Shown here piece after piece: positions 38,403-46,358 of a stretch of DNA of 64,000 nt (its first letter is position 1; each line of letters opens with the position of its first letter). The notes below the pieces were generated by a model, which saw only the letters and a list, made by a program, of their open reading frames with translations, ran no database searches and was not told the origin of the DNA. The stretch covers positions 62,001 to 126,000 of the forward strand of contig JAUMMZ010000032.1 in NCBI GenBank assembly GCA_031296755.1, given 5' to 3'. The position numbers and the translations under genes are program-made. This DNA comes from Collinsella sp. (lineage in GTDB: Bacteria; Actinomycetota; Coriobacteriia; Coriobacteriales; Coriobacteriaceae).

Positions 38403-39602
38403 CTAGCGAGGCGCGTCGCCGCGATCGTAATCGCCTCGGTCGACCGCACGATCGACCTGCGGCGAGATGTCGCCGTTGCCACCATGGGCTCGTCCTGCGG
38501 CGCGAACGCGGTCATCGCCGGCATCGACAACGCCGCCGGCGTAACGGTTGCGAATCTCCCTTGCGTAACCGCGCCGGGCAAGAAGCTCATCACGAACCGC
38601 CGGATCCTCGAGCAGATCTTCATCGCACTTCGGTGCGATGAACTTAGGAAAGAGATTGTAGGCGACGCCCTTGCTCGCCTTTGCCTGCTCGACCCACGCC
38701 GAATACGCCTTCTTAAGCCGTTGAATGTAAATCTCGCAACGCCTCTCATAAGGAAGGGCTCGCTCGGCCTCCAGCACGTTATTTTTGAAGGCCGCCTCAA
38801 GTTGCTTGACCGCAAACCTCCCGTCAAGACGAGTCAGGTTGAAAGTGCACTTCGGGTTGCCGGCCTCCTTGATATCGAGATCTGTCGCATAGACTCGATT
38901 GTTCTTGATGAAAATGTCTACGCCCCATGAGGCAAGTAACTTTTTAAACTGCTCCATATTCTTCGGATGACCTTCGTTGATTGCAAGATGGATCAACTCG
39001 CGCAGATTGTTTTTATAACTGTACTCTCCCCGCTCAACGATTTTCTTTTCAGTGTCGCGCGGCTGTCGGTCTCGAATCTTCGAATTCTTCTTTCCCTTTT
39101 CGAGCTGGGCGAGATTCCAGTCCTTATCGAGTTCGCGGACCCATGAGGCGCGTTCGTACTTTCCGTGCCGCCCGCCCGTCTCGCAACGCTTGCCGGTTAA
39201 CAAATCGGTACGGTTGATCGCCATGTGCACTGCGTAGCGTTTTCCCGCCTTATCGCTTTCTTCGTGCAGCGCGAGAATCACTTGTTGATGCGGATAGTGC
39301 TTCGCAAGCCATTGCTCCGCGTAGGCCAAACATGCATCGGGGGTCATCTTGCCTCCGTTGCATGAGCATTCTTCCGGAAGGAACGCAAGGATCTGGTGTA
39401 GCAGGATTACGTTTTTGGCTCCGGCTCTCGACGGCTTGTCGTGGTGGAAAACCTTTCTGGTCCTATCCATTTTCGAAAACCAGCGATCGCTGTATTCGAT
39501 GTTCCAGCCACCGCGCACAAGCGCATCTTTTCCGTTGATGTATTTACGGACGTTTTTCGCGTAGCTGATGCTCGAAACGCATTTCTGTTTGATGACAGTC
39601 AC
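38403..39602 (-). CDS. mobA: MobA/VirD2-like relaxase
   Basis: 399 residues, GTG start. The N-terminal half (about 60-160) resembles the relaxase domain: LLHQILAFLPEE, AYAEQWLAKHYPHQQVILALHEESDKAGKRYAVHMAINRTDLLTGKR, where the VHMAIN strand corresponds to the metal-binding His motif. Residues 200-335 are basic and helical; the tail is Gly/Asp/Arg-rich. The start overlaps the mobC stop (GTGA). It would nick the transfer origin and lead the strand into a recipient through another element's secretion system. Confidence 0.78.
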   Translation of the reverse strand: MTVIKQKCVSSISYAKNVRKYINGKDALVRGGWNIEYSDRWFSKMDRTRKVFHHDKPSRAGAKNVILLHQILAFLPEECSCNGGKMTPDACLAYAEQWLAKHYPHQQVILALHEESDKAGKRYAVHMAINRTDLLTGKRCETGGRHGKYERASWVRELDKDWNLAQLEKGKKNSKIRDRQPRDTEKKIVERGEYSYKNNLRELIHLAINEGHPKNMEQFKKLLASWGVDIFIKNNRVYATDLDIKEAGNPKCTFNLTRLDGRFAVKQLEAAFKNNVLEAERALPYERRCEIYIQRLKKAYSAWVEQAKASKGVAYNLFPKFIAPKCDEDLLEDPAVRDELLARRGYAREIRNRYAGGVVDAGDDRVRAAGRAHGGNGDISPQVDRAVDRGDYDRGDAPR

Positions 39603-40132
39603 CTCACATCACCACCGACGAAATAGCGCTTTTCGAGCTCGTCGATGAAACGGTCCAGCTTACGCCCAACTTGATAGACCTTCTCAAGTGTTCGGAAAAC
39701 CGCCTTCTCGTTATACGCCGGAAGGCCTTGTGCGTTCACAAAATACATCAGCTGATTGAGGTTTGTTCCTTCCTTCAAAAGCTCGTGATAAACCTTGTCG
39801 ATCGACGCCCGATCGACATCGATTTTCTCGACCTTCCCTTTGAGCAGTACGCGACGAGCATACGAACTGACAGTCATATCGAGGGAATCAGCATTGCTTT
39901 CGATTATCTTTTTTTCTTCCGGCGAGACCCGGACGTGAATGTCATCGGTTCGGAATTTCTGGTCAGCGATTTCCGCATGACCAAAATCGATATCAAGATC
40001 TTCGGCATTGCATAAAACGAAGCGTATGAGTTCCGCCTCGCTCATCTCATGTCGCTTTGCGATTGCAGCGATGGCTTTCTTCTCAACATCGGAAAGAGAC
40101 GCCTTGACGGTGTGTGGGCGGAGCCTGCTCAT
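39599..40132 (-). CDS. mobC: MobC-like relaxosome accessory protein
   Basis: 177 residues. Two ribbon-helix-helix-like stretches (VKASLSDVEKKAIAAIAKRH and IHVRVSPEEKKIIESNADSL) precede the MobC signature ELLKEGTNLNQLMYFVNAQG. Such proteins melt or mark the transfer origin for the relaxase. GGAGG lies 4 bases before the ATG. Upstream is the hairpin-rich candidate oriT. Confidence 0.85.
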   Translation of the reverse strand: MSRLRPHTVKASLSDVEKKAIAAIAKRHEMSEAELIRFVLCNAEDLDIDFGHAEIADQKFRTDDIHVRVSPEEKKIIESNADSLDMTVSSYARRVLLKGKVEKIDVDRASIDKVYHELLKEGTNLNQLMYFVNAQGLPAYNEKAVFRTLEKVYQVGRKLDRFIDELEKRYFVGGDVR

Positions 40133-40208
40133 GATTCCTCCGGAAAACGAATCAGCGATCGGAGAGGCCTCCGATCAAAACCTGCTATGCGATTCGCTTT
40201 CCTTTTGA

Positions 40209-40368
40209 GGAACGGCTGGCGTCGTTCCAAAAATGAAGAATCGTCTCCGCGATTCTTCATCGCGAAGTTTCAACTTCTCAACAACCTTATCGCCGTAGCA
40301 GGTGATAAGCAAGGTCTGTGGCGTGGTGTTTTTGGGGTCCGAATGGACCCACAAAAATGCCACCCACA
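40209..40368. other. candidate origin of transfer (oriT)
   Basis: Four hairpins in 160 bp upstream of mobC: GGAACG/CGTTCC (40209-40228), an 11-bp perfect stem ATGAAGAATCG (40233-40260), GAAGTT/AACTTC (40264-40277) and a long imperfect stem (40317-40340 with 40345-40368). CATCTTGCAATC follows at about 40371-40382. Relaxase genes usually lie beside such a structure. The nick site cannot be fixed by eye. Confidence 0.5.
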
Positions 40369-40743
40369 GTCATCTTGCAATCACCGGAACGGCGATTGGG
40401 CGGAGCGTAGCGTAGACACGAAATGAGAGGCCTCGTTTCGAGCGAAAGGCTTCGCGATGTCGTAGTGTCAGCGGAGACCGTGAGCGGAAGCGAATTTTTA
40501 ACACGAAGGATGCTGAGTGTTAGAGACTCGCTGTAGCGAGAGCGAAGCGGTACTGCGAATGCGAGGGATGCCGAGTTTTTGCATTACCGCGCAGCGGACT
40601 CCGGGCGAGGGCTGGAGCAAGTTGATGGAAGACCTTACCGATTTGCGGAAGGTTTTGCCCGAAGCATCCGGCACCGCCGGATTCTTTTGGAACGGCCTCT
40701 CGTTTGATTGCTTTCCTATCGTTTGCTCCCAGACTGGGCGTCT
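40369..40743. other. non-coding stretch between oriT region and lipoprotein terminator
   Basis: About 375 bp with many short GCGAAGC/GAGCG-type inverted motifs and no gene I can support. Confidence 0.35.
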
Positions 40744-40769
40744 AAAAAAGGCGGCCGAAACCGGCCGCC
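40744..40769 (-). terminator. terminator of lipoprotein gene
   Basis: 8-bp stem GGCGGCCG/CGGCCGCC (40750-40769), followed on the minus strand by TTTTTT. About 50 bp beyond the stop of the lipoprotein gene. Confidence 0.85.
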
Positions 40770-40818
40770 CGCAAATAAATATTTATTTACCGAATGTAAG
40801 AGGAGAGGAACGATGACA

Positions 40819-41469
40819 TTACTCCCAATGGCCGGCGACGTCGACAACCCAATGTTGTCCCGTAGCCTTCTGTTCATAATGTCCCTGGTCTTCAGAGGTG
40901 GTATACGAATCATTGATTGCAGAAGCTCCATTAGGGTGTTGTGCATCACCGTAGGTAGAGATAACATGATTGTCCATTTCGGCTGCTGAGTTAAACGTCG
41001 CATGGCATACAGAGCACATCCAACGTTCATGGCGCGTATACACTACATTCGGTACCCAGACCTGGCTGTAATCGGTCTCCCAGTGGCCCTGCTCGGCAAC
41101 CCACTTCTTCTGGCTACCGCCGTTGGAAGAGGAATTGTTGCTGCCGGAACTCTGCGAATTGCCGGAATTCTGCTTGGACTGGGAGGAATCGCCCTTGTTG
41201 TCCGACTTCGAGGAATCGGAAGACTTGTTATCCTCCTTCTTGGAGTCATCGGACTTCTGGTCCTTGTCGTCGGATTCTTTCTTCTCCTCGGTCTTGGCTC
41301 CAGAGGCTTGCGCCGCCTTTTCTTCGCTCGGCTTCTTTTTGTCTTTATTCTTTACCGCTGTGACGGCCCTTTCCGTAGAGCCGCTTCCTTGCTTTGCAAC
41401 GCTGGCACATCCAAGTTGAGGTGCCGAAAGGCACACCAGAAGCGCAACGATAATAGCCTTTGTTCTCAC
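40819..41469 (-). CDS. secreted (lipo)protein with C2H2 zinc-finger-like motif
   Basis: 216 residues from the GTG at 41467-41469, which has AGGGAG 6 bases upstream; the ATG six codons earlier has none. The signal region RTKAIIVALLVCLSAPQLGC could end in a lipidated cysteine, though the lipobox is imperfect. A Lys/Ser/Asp/Gln-rich disordered stretch fills about 30-125. The C-terminus has two related GHWE/GHYE motifs flanking CSVCHATFNSAAEMDNH and a later H (C-x2-C-x12-H-x9-H), a zinc-finger form unusual in an exported protein. It lies upstream of the mob genes, same strand. Confidence 0.65.
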   Translation of the reverse strand: MRTKAIIVALLVCLSAPQLGCASVAKQGSGSTERAVTAVKNKDKKKPSEEKAAQASGAKTEEKKESDDKDQKSDDSKKEDNKSSDSSKSDNKGDSSQSKQNSGNSQSSGSNNSSSNGGSQKKWVAEQGHWETDYSQVWVPNVVYTRHERWMCSVCHATFNSAAEMDNHVISTYGDAQHPNGASAINDSYTTSEDQGHYEQKATGQHWVVDVAGHWE

Positions 41470-41492
41470 ACCGATCTCCCTGTCCATGAAAC

Positions 41493-41526
41493 CGGGCGTT
41501 GGACACTAGCCGATATCCAACGCCCG
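41493..41526 (-). terminator. hairpin after surface-protein gene
   Basis: Perfect 11-bp stem CGGGCGTTGGA/TCCAACGCCCG, 9 bp beyond the stop. The T-run after it on the minus strand is short (GGTTTC), so termination may be partial and allow read-through into the lipoprotein gene. Confidence 0.55.
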
Positions 41527-41534
41527 ACTCGCTT

Positions 41535-44500
41535 TTACATCTGCTCGCGGCGCTTCTTTTGATCGAGGAAGACGCCGGCTGCCACGAGGACGGTACCGCC
41601 GATGACGAACGTCTCGCCGATGAGTCCCGCGCGGTCGCCGGTCTGGGCGAGGCTGCCGGGCTGGGCGGTATCCGTGCCGGCGAGGTGCTTCGGGGTGTAT
41701 GCCGCCTGCTGCTTTGCGGCCTCCTCTGCCTCCTGTCGTGCGATTTCATCGGAAAGCTTCTGCTCCGCTGCGATGCGGTCGGACTTCGCCGACTCGTAGG
41801 CGGCGAGTGCCGCATCGCAGCCGGGCTGGAGCCCGTCCACCGCGGCCTGCTTCTCGTCCAGGATGGCCTTGGCGGGCGCGACCTTGGCACGTGCCTCGAC
41901 TGCTGCTGCGAAAAGCGCGTTGAGGGCGTCATCCGCGTTCACATCATGGCCGGAAGCGATCGCCGCGCCGGTATCGATGGAGTTCAGCTTCGACAGCTTG
42001 GCGTCTGCCTGCGCCTTCGCCTGCTCGGCGGCGGAGACCAGGGACTCGGCGGCGATGGCATCCGCCTTCGCGGCATCGAGGGCGGCCTTGGTGTCATTGA
42101 CGGCCTTTACTGCATCCTGCTCGCGCTGCTGTGACTCTGCGAGCTTCGCGGCAAGATCGGTGAGGATGTCGAGGTTCGACTGTGCGTCATCGAGATCGGT
42201 CTGGGAGCCGGTGAGCCTGTCGGCGGCAACGCCGGTGTCGGCCTTTGCGGCATCGACGGCACGCTGGGCATCCGCGAGGGCGCGTGCGGTGGCGTCCGCC
42301 TTTTGCTCAGCGGCGGCGAGGACCGCCGCCTTCTCGACCTGATCGGCTGCCGCCGCGTCATGGATACTCTTTGCTGTATCGAGCGCCTTCTTGGCGTCGG
42401 CTACGTCCTGGAAGAACTTCGCGAGGTCGGCGTTCGCATCCGTGACACCCTGCTGCTTGGATGCGGTGTCCGCCTTGGCGGAGTCCAGCTTGGACTGTGC
42501 GGTCGTTACGGCTGCGTTGGCGGCATTAAAGGCGACCTGCTTCTGCTGGACGGTCGATTTTGCCGTATCGACTGCCGCGTTGGCGGCATCGAGGTTCGAT
42601 TTCGCCGCATTCAGCTCGGCCTGGGCATCCGTGACGCCCTGCTGTTTGGCGGCGATATTGAGCCCTGTCGCGTTTACGGTCTCCTGCGCCTCGTCGACAC
42701 CTTGCTTCGCGGCATCGACATCGTCCTGCGCGGAATCCGCTGCGTCCTGCTTCTGCTGGACGGTTGCGGCGGCGCCGGCGGCTGCCTGCTGCTTGGATGC
42801 GAGGTCGGCCTTGGCTGCGTCGAGTGCGCTCTTGGCGTTCTTAAGGCCGTTGATATAGGAGGTCAGATTCTGCTCGTACTCGTCGACGGAGATGGCTCCG
42901 GTATTCCAGCCCGAACCGGCCCAACCGCCGTATTGCAGCGTGAGCGAGAACGTCAAACGGGTGTCATCGTTCAGACCGCATCCCATGACAGCATAGTCAG
43001 GGTTGATGATGTTCATGTAATGACCGATACGGTAGTAATCGAACTTGTCCTGGTTGGCATACCAGAAGTCGTAGGCGTCCTTTCCGGAAAGATTCGTCGC
43101 ACCAAGGGAAGCTGCAGTCTTGTCAAACAGATCCTTTTCCTGATAGATCCAGGCCTTGCAGGGGTCGCGATAGCTCCAGGCAAGGTTTTCACCGACATCG
43201 AACTGCTGGGCATGCTCTACATTTTTCGTCGAATAGTTTGCATCTGCAATCGCTGCCGCAATGAGCTTATAGCTTACCTCAAGCTCGGAAAGGCCGACGG
43301 ACTTACGGTAGGCGTTCACGTTCTTCATGACCGTGATGGACGAAAGCATGTTTTCAAGGCCCGTTGCGTCGAGACTGTTTCCGATCTCGGTGTAGTCCTT
43401 GTACGTGCAGTTCTGGATGATCTCGATGGCTGAATCGGCACCCATGGCCTTGAAGAAACCGATGGCTCCCTGCTTGAGCTGCGCGTCTGCGAGATCCACC
43501 TTCGTTTGTGTCTCGTCGACCTTCTGCTGGGCGGCGGTCACGGCCGCGTCAGCGGTATCCTTTGCGGTCTTGGCGTTCGCAAGCTCTTCGTCGGCGGCTG
43601 CCTTGGCGGACTCGGCGTCCTTGACAGCCTGCTTCGCTGCATCCAGCTTGGCGACGGCGTCGGCATTCGCCTGCTTGGCGGCATCGAGGTCGGCGTTCGC
43701 GGCATCGAGTGCGGACTGGGCGGCGTTCACGCCGGATTCGGCATCGGTCGCGGCCTGCTGCTTCGCGGAGAGGGACGCCTGGGCATCATTCAGTTCGGTC
43801 TGTGCCGTTGCTGCAGCGGACTGCGCCTGCTCGAGCTCGGACTCGCACTGGGACTGCACCGCTCGTGCGGCGGCGAGGGCTGCCTCTGCGTCCGCGACCT
43901 TCTGTTTTGCCGCATCGTACTCCGGACCGCTGGCGCCTGCCTCCGCTGCGGCGAGGTCGGCTTTCGCTTGCTCATAGGCGGCGCTGGCTGCTGCGGCCTT
44001 CGCATCCGCCGCGTCCTTGTTCTGTCTGGCTGCAGCGAGGACAGAATCGGCGGAATCCTTTGCAGACTGGGCCGCAACCAGCTTGGACTGGGCCTCGCCA
44101 AGCGTCACGTTGGCGTTGTCGAGATCGGCCTGTGCCCTGCTCACGGCATCCGTGGCGTCGCGCACGGCCTGCTCGGCGGCACGGATAGCCTCCGGGGTGG
44201 CGCCTACGGCATCGGCCTTGGCTTTATCGAGGGCGTCCTGAGCGTCCTGGGCCACCTTGATGGCGGACTGGTACGCTTCGTCCTTCTCGGATGCATCCGC
44301 CTTGGCGTCTGCGAGACCCGCCTTCGCCTGCTCGAGGTCCTTGCCGGCGGCATCGGCGGCGTCCTTGCCCTCCGCGACCTGACGGGCGTACTCGTCCATT
44401 GCCGCTCGGTCGGCTGCCGTGCCGGCGCTGACTGCCGAATCGTAGGATGCCTTGGCCTGGTCGCGGGCGGAAGCCGCCTTGTTGTAGGGACCGGCGGCCT

Positions 44501-44834
44501 CATCGTAGGATGCCTTGGCGGCGTCCTCCTTCGCCTTCGCCTCGTCGACTGCCTTCTGCAGGTCCGCGATGGTCTGTGCGGCGGATTTCGCGCCGGTACC
44601 GGATGCCGCGCCGGCGTGGGCGGCGATCGGCGACATCACGGCGGGGTGCTGTGTGCCCCCGTCACCGGTCTGGGCGAATGCCGCGAACGGTGAGATGAGG
44701 CTCGATCCGGTCATGGCGGCCATGGTCGCCGCGGTGACGGTCAGACGCGCGATCCCCTTCGGGGCGTGAATCTTTTTGCTTGGCAGTGCGGCGAAGTGAT
44801 CGCCACCGGCAGCGAAATGCTTTCCCTGAGTCAT
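41535..44834 (-). CDS. wall-anchored coiled-coil/CAP-domain protein, surface-exclusion-like
   Basis: 1099 residues. Long signal peptide (to about 54, TGSSLISPFAAFA), coiled coil 85-455 of Ala/Lys/Asp/Glu heptads, a CAP/SCP-type domain about 470-665 (MKNVNAYRKSVGLSELEV, HAQQFDVGENLAWSY, YYRIGHYMNIINPDYAVMG), a second coiled coil 690-1045, then a sortase-type end: LAQTG at 1062-1066, hydrophobic helix and KKRREQM. The order matches SEC10/PgrA surface-exclusion proteins of Gram-positive conjugative plasmids, which block entry of the same element. The role here is inference. The start has AAGGA 13 bases upstream. Confidence 0.8.
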   Translation of the reverse strand: MTQGKHFAAGGDHFAALPSKKIHAPKGIARLTVTAATMAAMTGSSLISPFAAFAQTGDGGTQHPAVMSPIAAHAGAASGTGAKSAAQTIADLQKAVDEAKAKEDAAKASYDEAAGPYNKAASARDQAKASYDSAVSAGTAADRAAMDEYARQVAEGKDAADAAGKDLEQAKAGLADAKADASEKDEAYQSAIKVAQDAQDALDKAKADAVGATPEAIRAAEQAVRDATDAVSRAQADLDNANVTLGEAQSKLVAAQSAKDSADSVLAAARQNKDAADAKAAAASAAYEQAKADLAAAEAGASGPEYDAAKQKVADAEAALAAARAVQSQCESELEQAQSAAATAQTELNDAQASLSAKQQAATDAESGVNAAQSALDAANADLDAAKQANADAVAKLDAAKQAVKDAESAKAAADEELANAKTAKDTADAAVTAAQQKVDETQTKVDLADAQLKQGAIGFFKAMGADSAIEIIQNCTYKDYTEIGNSLDATGLENMLSSITVMKNVNAYRKSVGLSELEVSYKLIAAAIADANYSTKNVEHAQQFDVGENLAWSYRDPCKAWIYQEKDLFDKTAASLGATNLSGKDAYDFWYANQDKFDYYRIGHYMNIINPDYAVMGCGLNDDTRLTFSLTLQYGGWAGSGWNTGAISVDEYEQNLTSYINGLKNAKSALDAAKADLASKQQAAAGAAATVQQKQDAADSAQDDVDAAKQGVDEAQETVNATGLNIAAKQQGVTDAQAELNAAKSNLDAANAAVDTAKSTVQQKQVAFNAANAAVTTAQSKLDSAKADTASKQQGVTDANADLAKFFQDVADAKKALDTAKSIHDAAAADQVEKAAVLAAAEQKADATARALADAQRAVDAAKADTGVAADRLTGSQTDLDDAQSNLDILTDLAAKLAESQQREQDAVKAVNDTKAALDAAKADAIAAESLVSAAEQAKAQADAKLSKLNSIDTGAAIASGHDVNADDALNALFAAAVEARAKVAPAKAILDEKQAAVDGLQPGCDAALAAYESAKSDRIAAEQKLSDEIARQEAEEAAKQQAAYTPKHLAGTDTAQPGSLAQTGDRAGLIGETFVIGGTVLVAAGVFLDQKKRREQM

Positions 44835-44917
44835 TGTGCTGTTCCATTCCTTTTCCGTGCCCTATCCGACTGGGCATCAGAGTGCTTTCCAATAGAGATA
44901 ATTATGCGCCTTAACTG

Positions 44918-44958
44918 GGATTGTTGTATATAGTCCGTTGGCTTTTATACAACAATCC
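44918..44958. promoter_or_regulatory. operator-like palindrome upstream of XRE regulator
   Basis: GGATTGTTGTATA (44918-44930) and its exact complement TATACAACAATCC (44946-44958) with 15 bases between. It lies between the divergent surface-protein and regulator genes and ends at the regulator start. A second palindrome, CCATGAC/GTCATGG, follows at 44957-44977. Confidence 0.65.
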
Positions 44959-45207
44959 ATGACTCTTTTTGTCATGGATATCTCGCCGCTACAACGATCC
45001 TTTGGTCTACGCTGCAAAGAATTAAGATCAAAGTCTGGTTACTCTCAAGTACAATTTGCGAATCGCATCGGCATGGACAGGTCTTACTACGCCTCGATAG
45101 AGGTCGGACGAAGAAATGTCAGTCTTTCTAACCTCTGTAAAATTGCTAACGGATTCGACATGACAATCGCTGCACTCATGACTGGTGTGACTGAGAAAAC
45201 GGATTAG
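44959..45207 (+). CDS. XRE-family transcriptional regulator
   Basis: 82 residues from ATG 44959 (77 if ATG 44974 is used; neither has a ribosome site, so a leaderless message is possible). The Cro/CI helix-turn-helix reads LRSKSGYSQVQFANRIGMDRSYYASIEVGRRNVSLSNLCKIA. It probably binds the palindrome overlapping its own start and controls itself and the divergent surface gene. Last gene before the right attachment site. Confidence 0.85.
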   Translation: MTLFVMDISPLQRSFGLRCKELRSKSGYSQVQFANRIGMDRSYYASIEVGRRNVSLSNLCKIANGFDMTIAALMTGVTEKTD

Positions 45208-45243
45208 TCCATCAATCAATCAGCGAACGCAGTGAGCGAATCA

Positions 45244-45427
45244 ATCGACGGCACAGCCGGCGGCAAGGACACGGTACGTGGCCGCGCAGCGAGCTTCGCG
45301 CGCGAAGGGGGACAGCATCGCTGTCCCTATTCTTTATCGACGGCTTAGCCGGCGGCAAGGACACGGTACGTGGCCGCGCAGCGAGCTTCGCGAGCGAAGA
45401 GGACGGCATCGCCGTCCCTATATCTTT
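45244..45427. repeat. tandem 92-bp repeat carrying twin terminators
   Basis: Two direct copies (45244-45335 and 45336-45427), about 90 percent alike, each starting ATCGACGGC and ending in a hairpin with a T-rich tail: GGGACAGC/GCTGTCCC at 45309-45327, and GGACGGC/GCCGTCC at 45401-45417. The second hairpin shows paired changes that keep the stem, so structure is conserved. Likely stops transcription between the element and tRNA-Arg. Confidence 0.7.
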
Positions 45428-45450
45428 ATAGTATATTTCTCTATTAATTG

Positions 45451-45622
45451 GTTTCACCAAAATGGGTATAGCGCAAGCTTCTGAACAGGCATTTTTATCA
45501 AAAACTCAAAGCAGCCGAATCATCAAAATGGTGAAATTTTTTACCCAAATTGAGGAAGCGCTTCACCAAAATGGAACCGACTAACGGCTGTTGAAAACTT
45601 TTTATCCCCAAAATGGTGATTT
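45451..45622. repeat. four copies of CACCAAAATGG-type motif beside attR
   Basis: TTTCACCAAAATGGG at 45452, CATCAAAATGGTGAAA at 45521, CTTCACCAAAATGG at 45561 and CCCCAAAATGGTGATTT at 45607. Two read as TCACCAAAATGG and two as AAAATGGTGA. Their place 120-300 bp inside the attachment site suits integrase arm or excisionase binding sites. TGTTGAAAACT at 45589 also occurs near attL. Confidence 0.55.
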
Positions 45623-45745
45623 CCTGTTTTCAGTGGAAAACTCGGTAAGTTAAATTATTTACTTACCAGATTTACAAACAAAAGCAGTTCTTAGCCCTAA
45701 AACCAGAACAGGTCAGAAGCAAAATTAACTCCTGACCTGCGATTT

Positions 45746-45794
45746 TTCTGGTGCCCCCGGGCGGATTCGAACCGTCGACACCCGCTTTAGGAGA
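45746..45794. repeat. right attachment site
   Basis: 49 bases identical to 32330-32378, lying within the intact tRNA-Arg gene from the anticodon loop to just past CCA. Confidence 0.9.
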
Positions 45795-45824
45795 GCGGTG
45801 CTCTATCCCCTGAGCTACGGAGGC
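45749..45824 (-). tRNA. tRNA-Arg, anticodon CCU
   Basis: 76 nt with encoded CCA. Acceptor GCCTCCG/CGGGGGC, D-arm GCTC/GAGC, anticodon stem CCGCT/AGCGG with loop CTCCTAA (anticodon CCT at nucleotides 34-36), T-loop TTCGAAT. The T-stem has one A-C mismatch. Its 3' half was supplied by the element and still gives an intact tRNA, so integration does not destroy the gene. Confidence 0.95.
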
Positions 45825-45883
45825 ATGTTGTACTAGTGTAGCAGATTTACTGCATCGCAATACGTCGCATGACTAGACTTCGA

Positions 45884-45950
45884 AGTTGCGGTGGAATAGT
45901 TCCTGTTTGAAGCATCTAAAGCCGTATTTAGGAACTATTTCACCGCAACT
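45884..45950. repeat. palindromic repeat family 1, copy B
   Basis: 22-base arms starting AGTTGCGGTGGAATAGTTCC pair at 20 of 22 positions around a 23-base loop. It lies 9 bp beyond the manO stop. The core differs from copy A (AGTTCC in place of AGGGAC) in both arms together. Confidence 0.8.
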
Positions 45951-45959
45951 TATGAGGAG

Positions 45960-46358
45960 CTAGTTACCTTTGTGGAAGAGGCCTTTGATGACGGAGGGGA
46001 TGCTCTTGGCGCCCTTGGCGGTCACATCGATAAAGTCAGGCGAACGCACGAGCTTATCCTCGTCGACATACTTGCGGACCGCACGAAGCGTCTCTTTGTC
46101 GTCGCGCGTCGAAAACGTAAAGTGACCGTTGTCCTTGGTGAAGATGGCAAAACGCGTAATCTTCTTGGTGCCGCGCAAAACCTCGGCGGCGATGTAGTCG
46201 ACCTCATCCCACGGGATTTGGATATAATCCTCGGGATTGCGCTCGTTATAGTACTCAAACGCCTTGTTTCCCACCATCACGTTACCGTGGCTGGTAAGCC
46301 CCATGAGGCAGGTCGCCGGCGTTGCCAGATCGACCGTGCTGTTCTGAGATTGCGCCAT
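45960..46358 (-). CDS. manO: DUF956 family protein, mannose PTS companion (ManO-like)
   Basis: 132 residues, DUF956 type: ATCLMGLTSHGNVMVGNKAFEYYNERNPEDYIQIPWDEVDYI, a PH-like fold. In lactobacilli and relatives this gene regularly follows manXYZ and is thought to be regulatory or accessory. GGAGGG precedes the ATG by about 9 bases. It is 120 bp after manZ on the same strand; palindrome copy B ends the unit. Confidence 0.82.
   Translation of the reverse strand: MAQSQNSTVDLATPATCLMGLTSHGNVMVGNKAFEYYNERNPEDYIQIPWDEVDYIAAEVLRGTKKITRFAIFTKDNGHFTFSTRDDKETLRAVRKYVDEDKLVRSPDFIDVTAKGAKSIPSVIKGLFHKGN

Larger units (their letters stand above)
32330..45794. mobile_element. integrative mobilizable element in tRNA-Arg(CCU)
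   Basis: Bounded by a perfect 49-bp direct repeat (32330-32378 and 45746-45794) that is the 3' half of tRNA-Arg(CCU). The tRNA reads leftward: the intact gene is at the right end, its displaced 3' end at the left, next to the integrase. One element unit is 13,416 bp. Contents in order: integrase, Xis-like, winged-helix protein, coiled-coil protein, three phosphoesterases, small membrane peptide, relaxase, MobC, candidate oriT, lipoprotein, surface protein, XRE regulator. There is no coupling protein or type IV secretion gene, so it is mobilizable rather than self-transmissible. Base composition is mosaic: integrase and mob parts are AT-richer than the phosphoesterase and surface-protein parts. 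Confidence 0.88.

Noticed and set aside
40517..40816. A 99-residue plus-strand frame
   Set aside because: TTG start without a ribosome site; it runs through the terminator of the lipoprotein gene.
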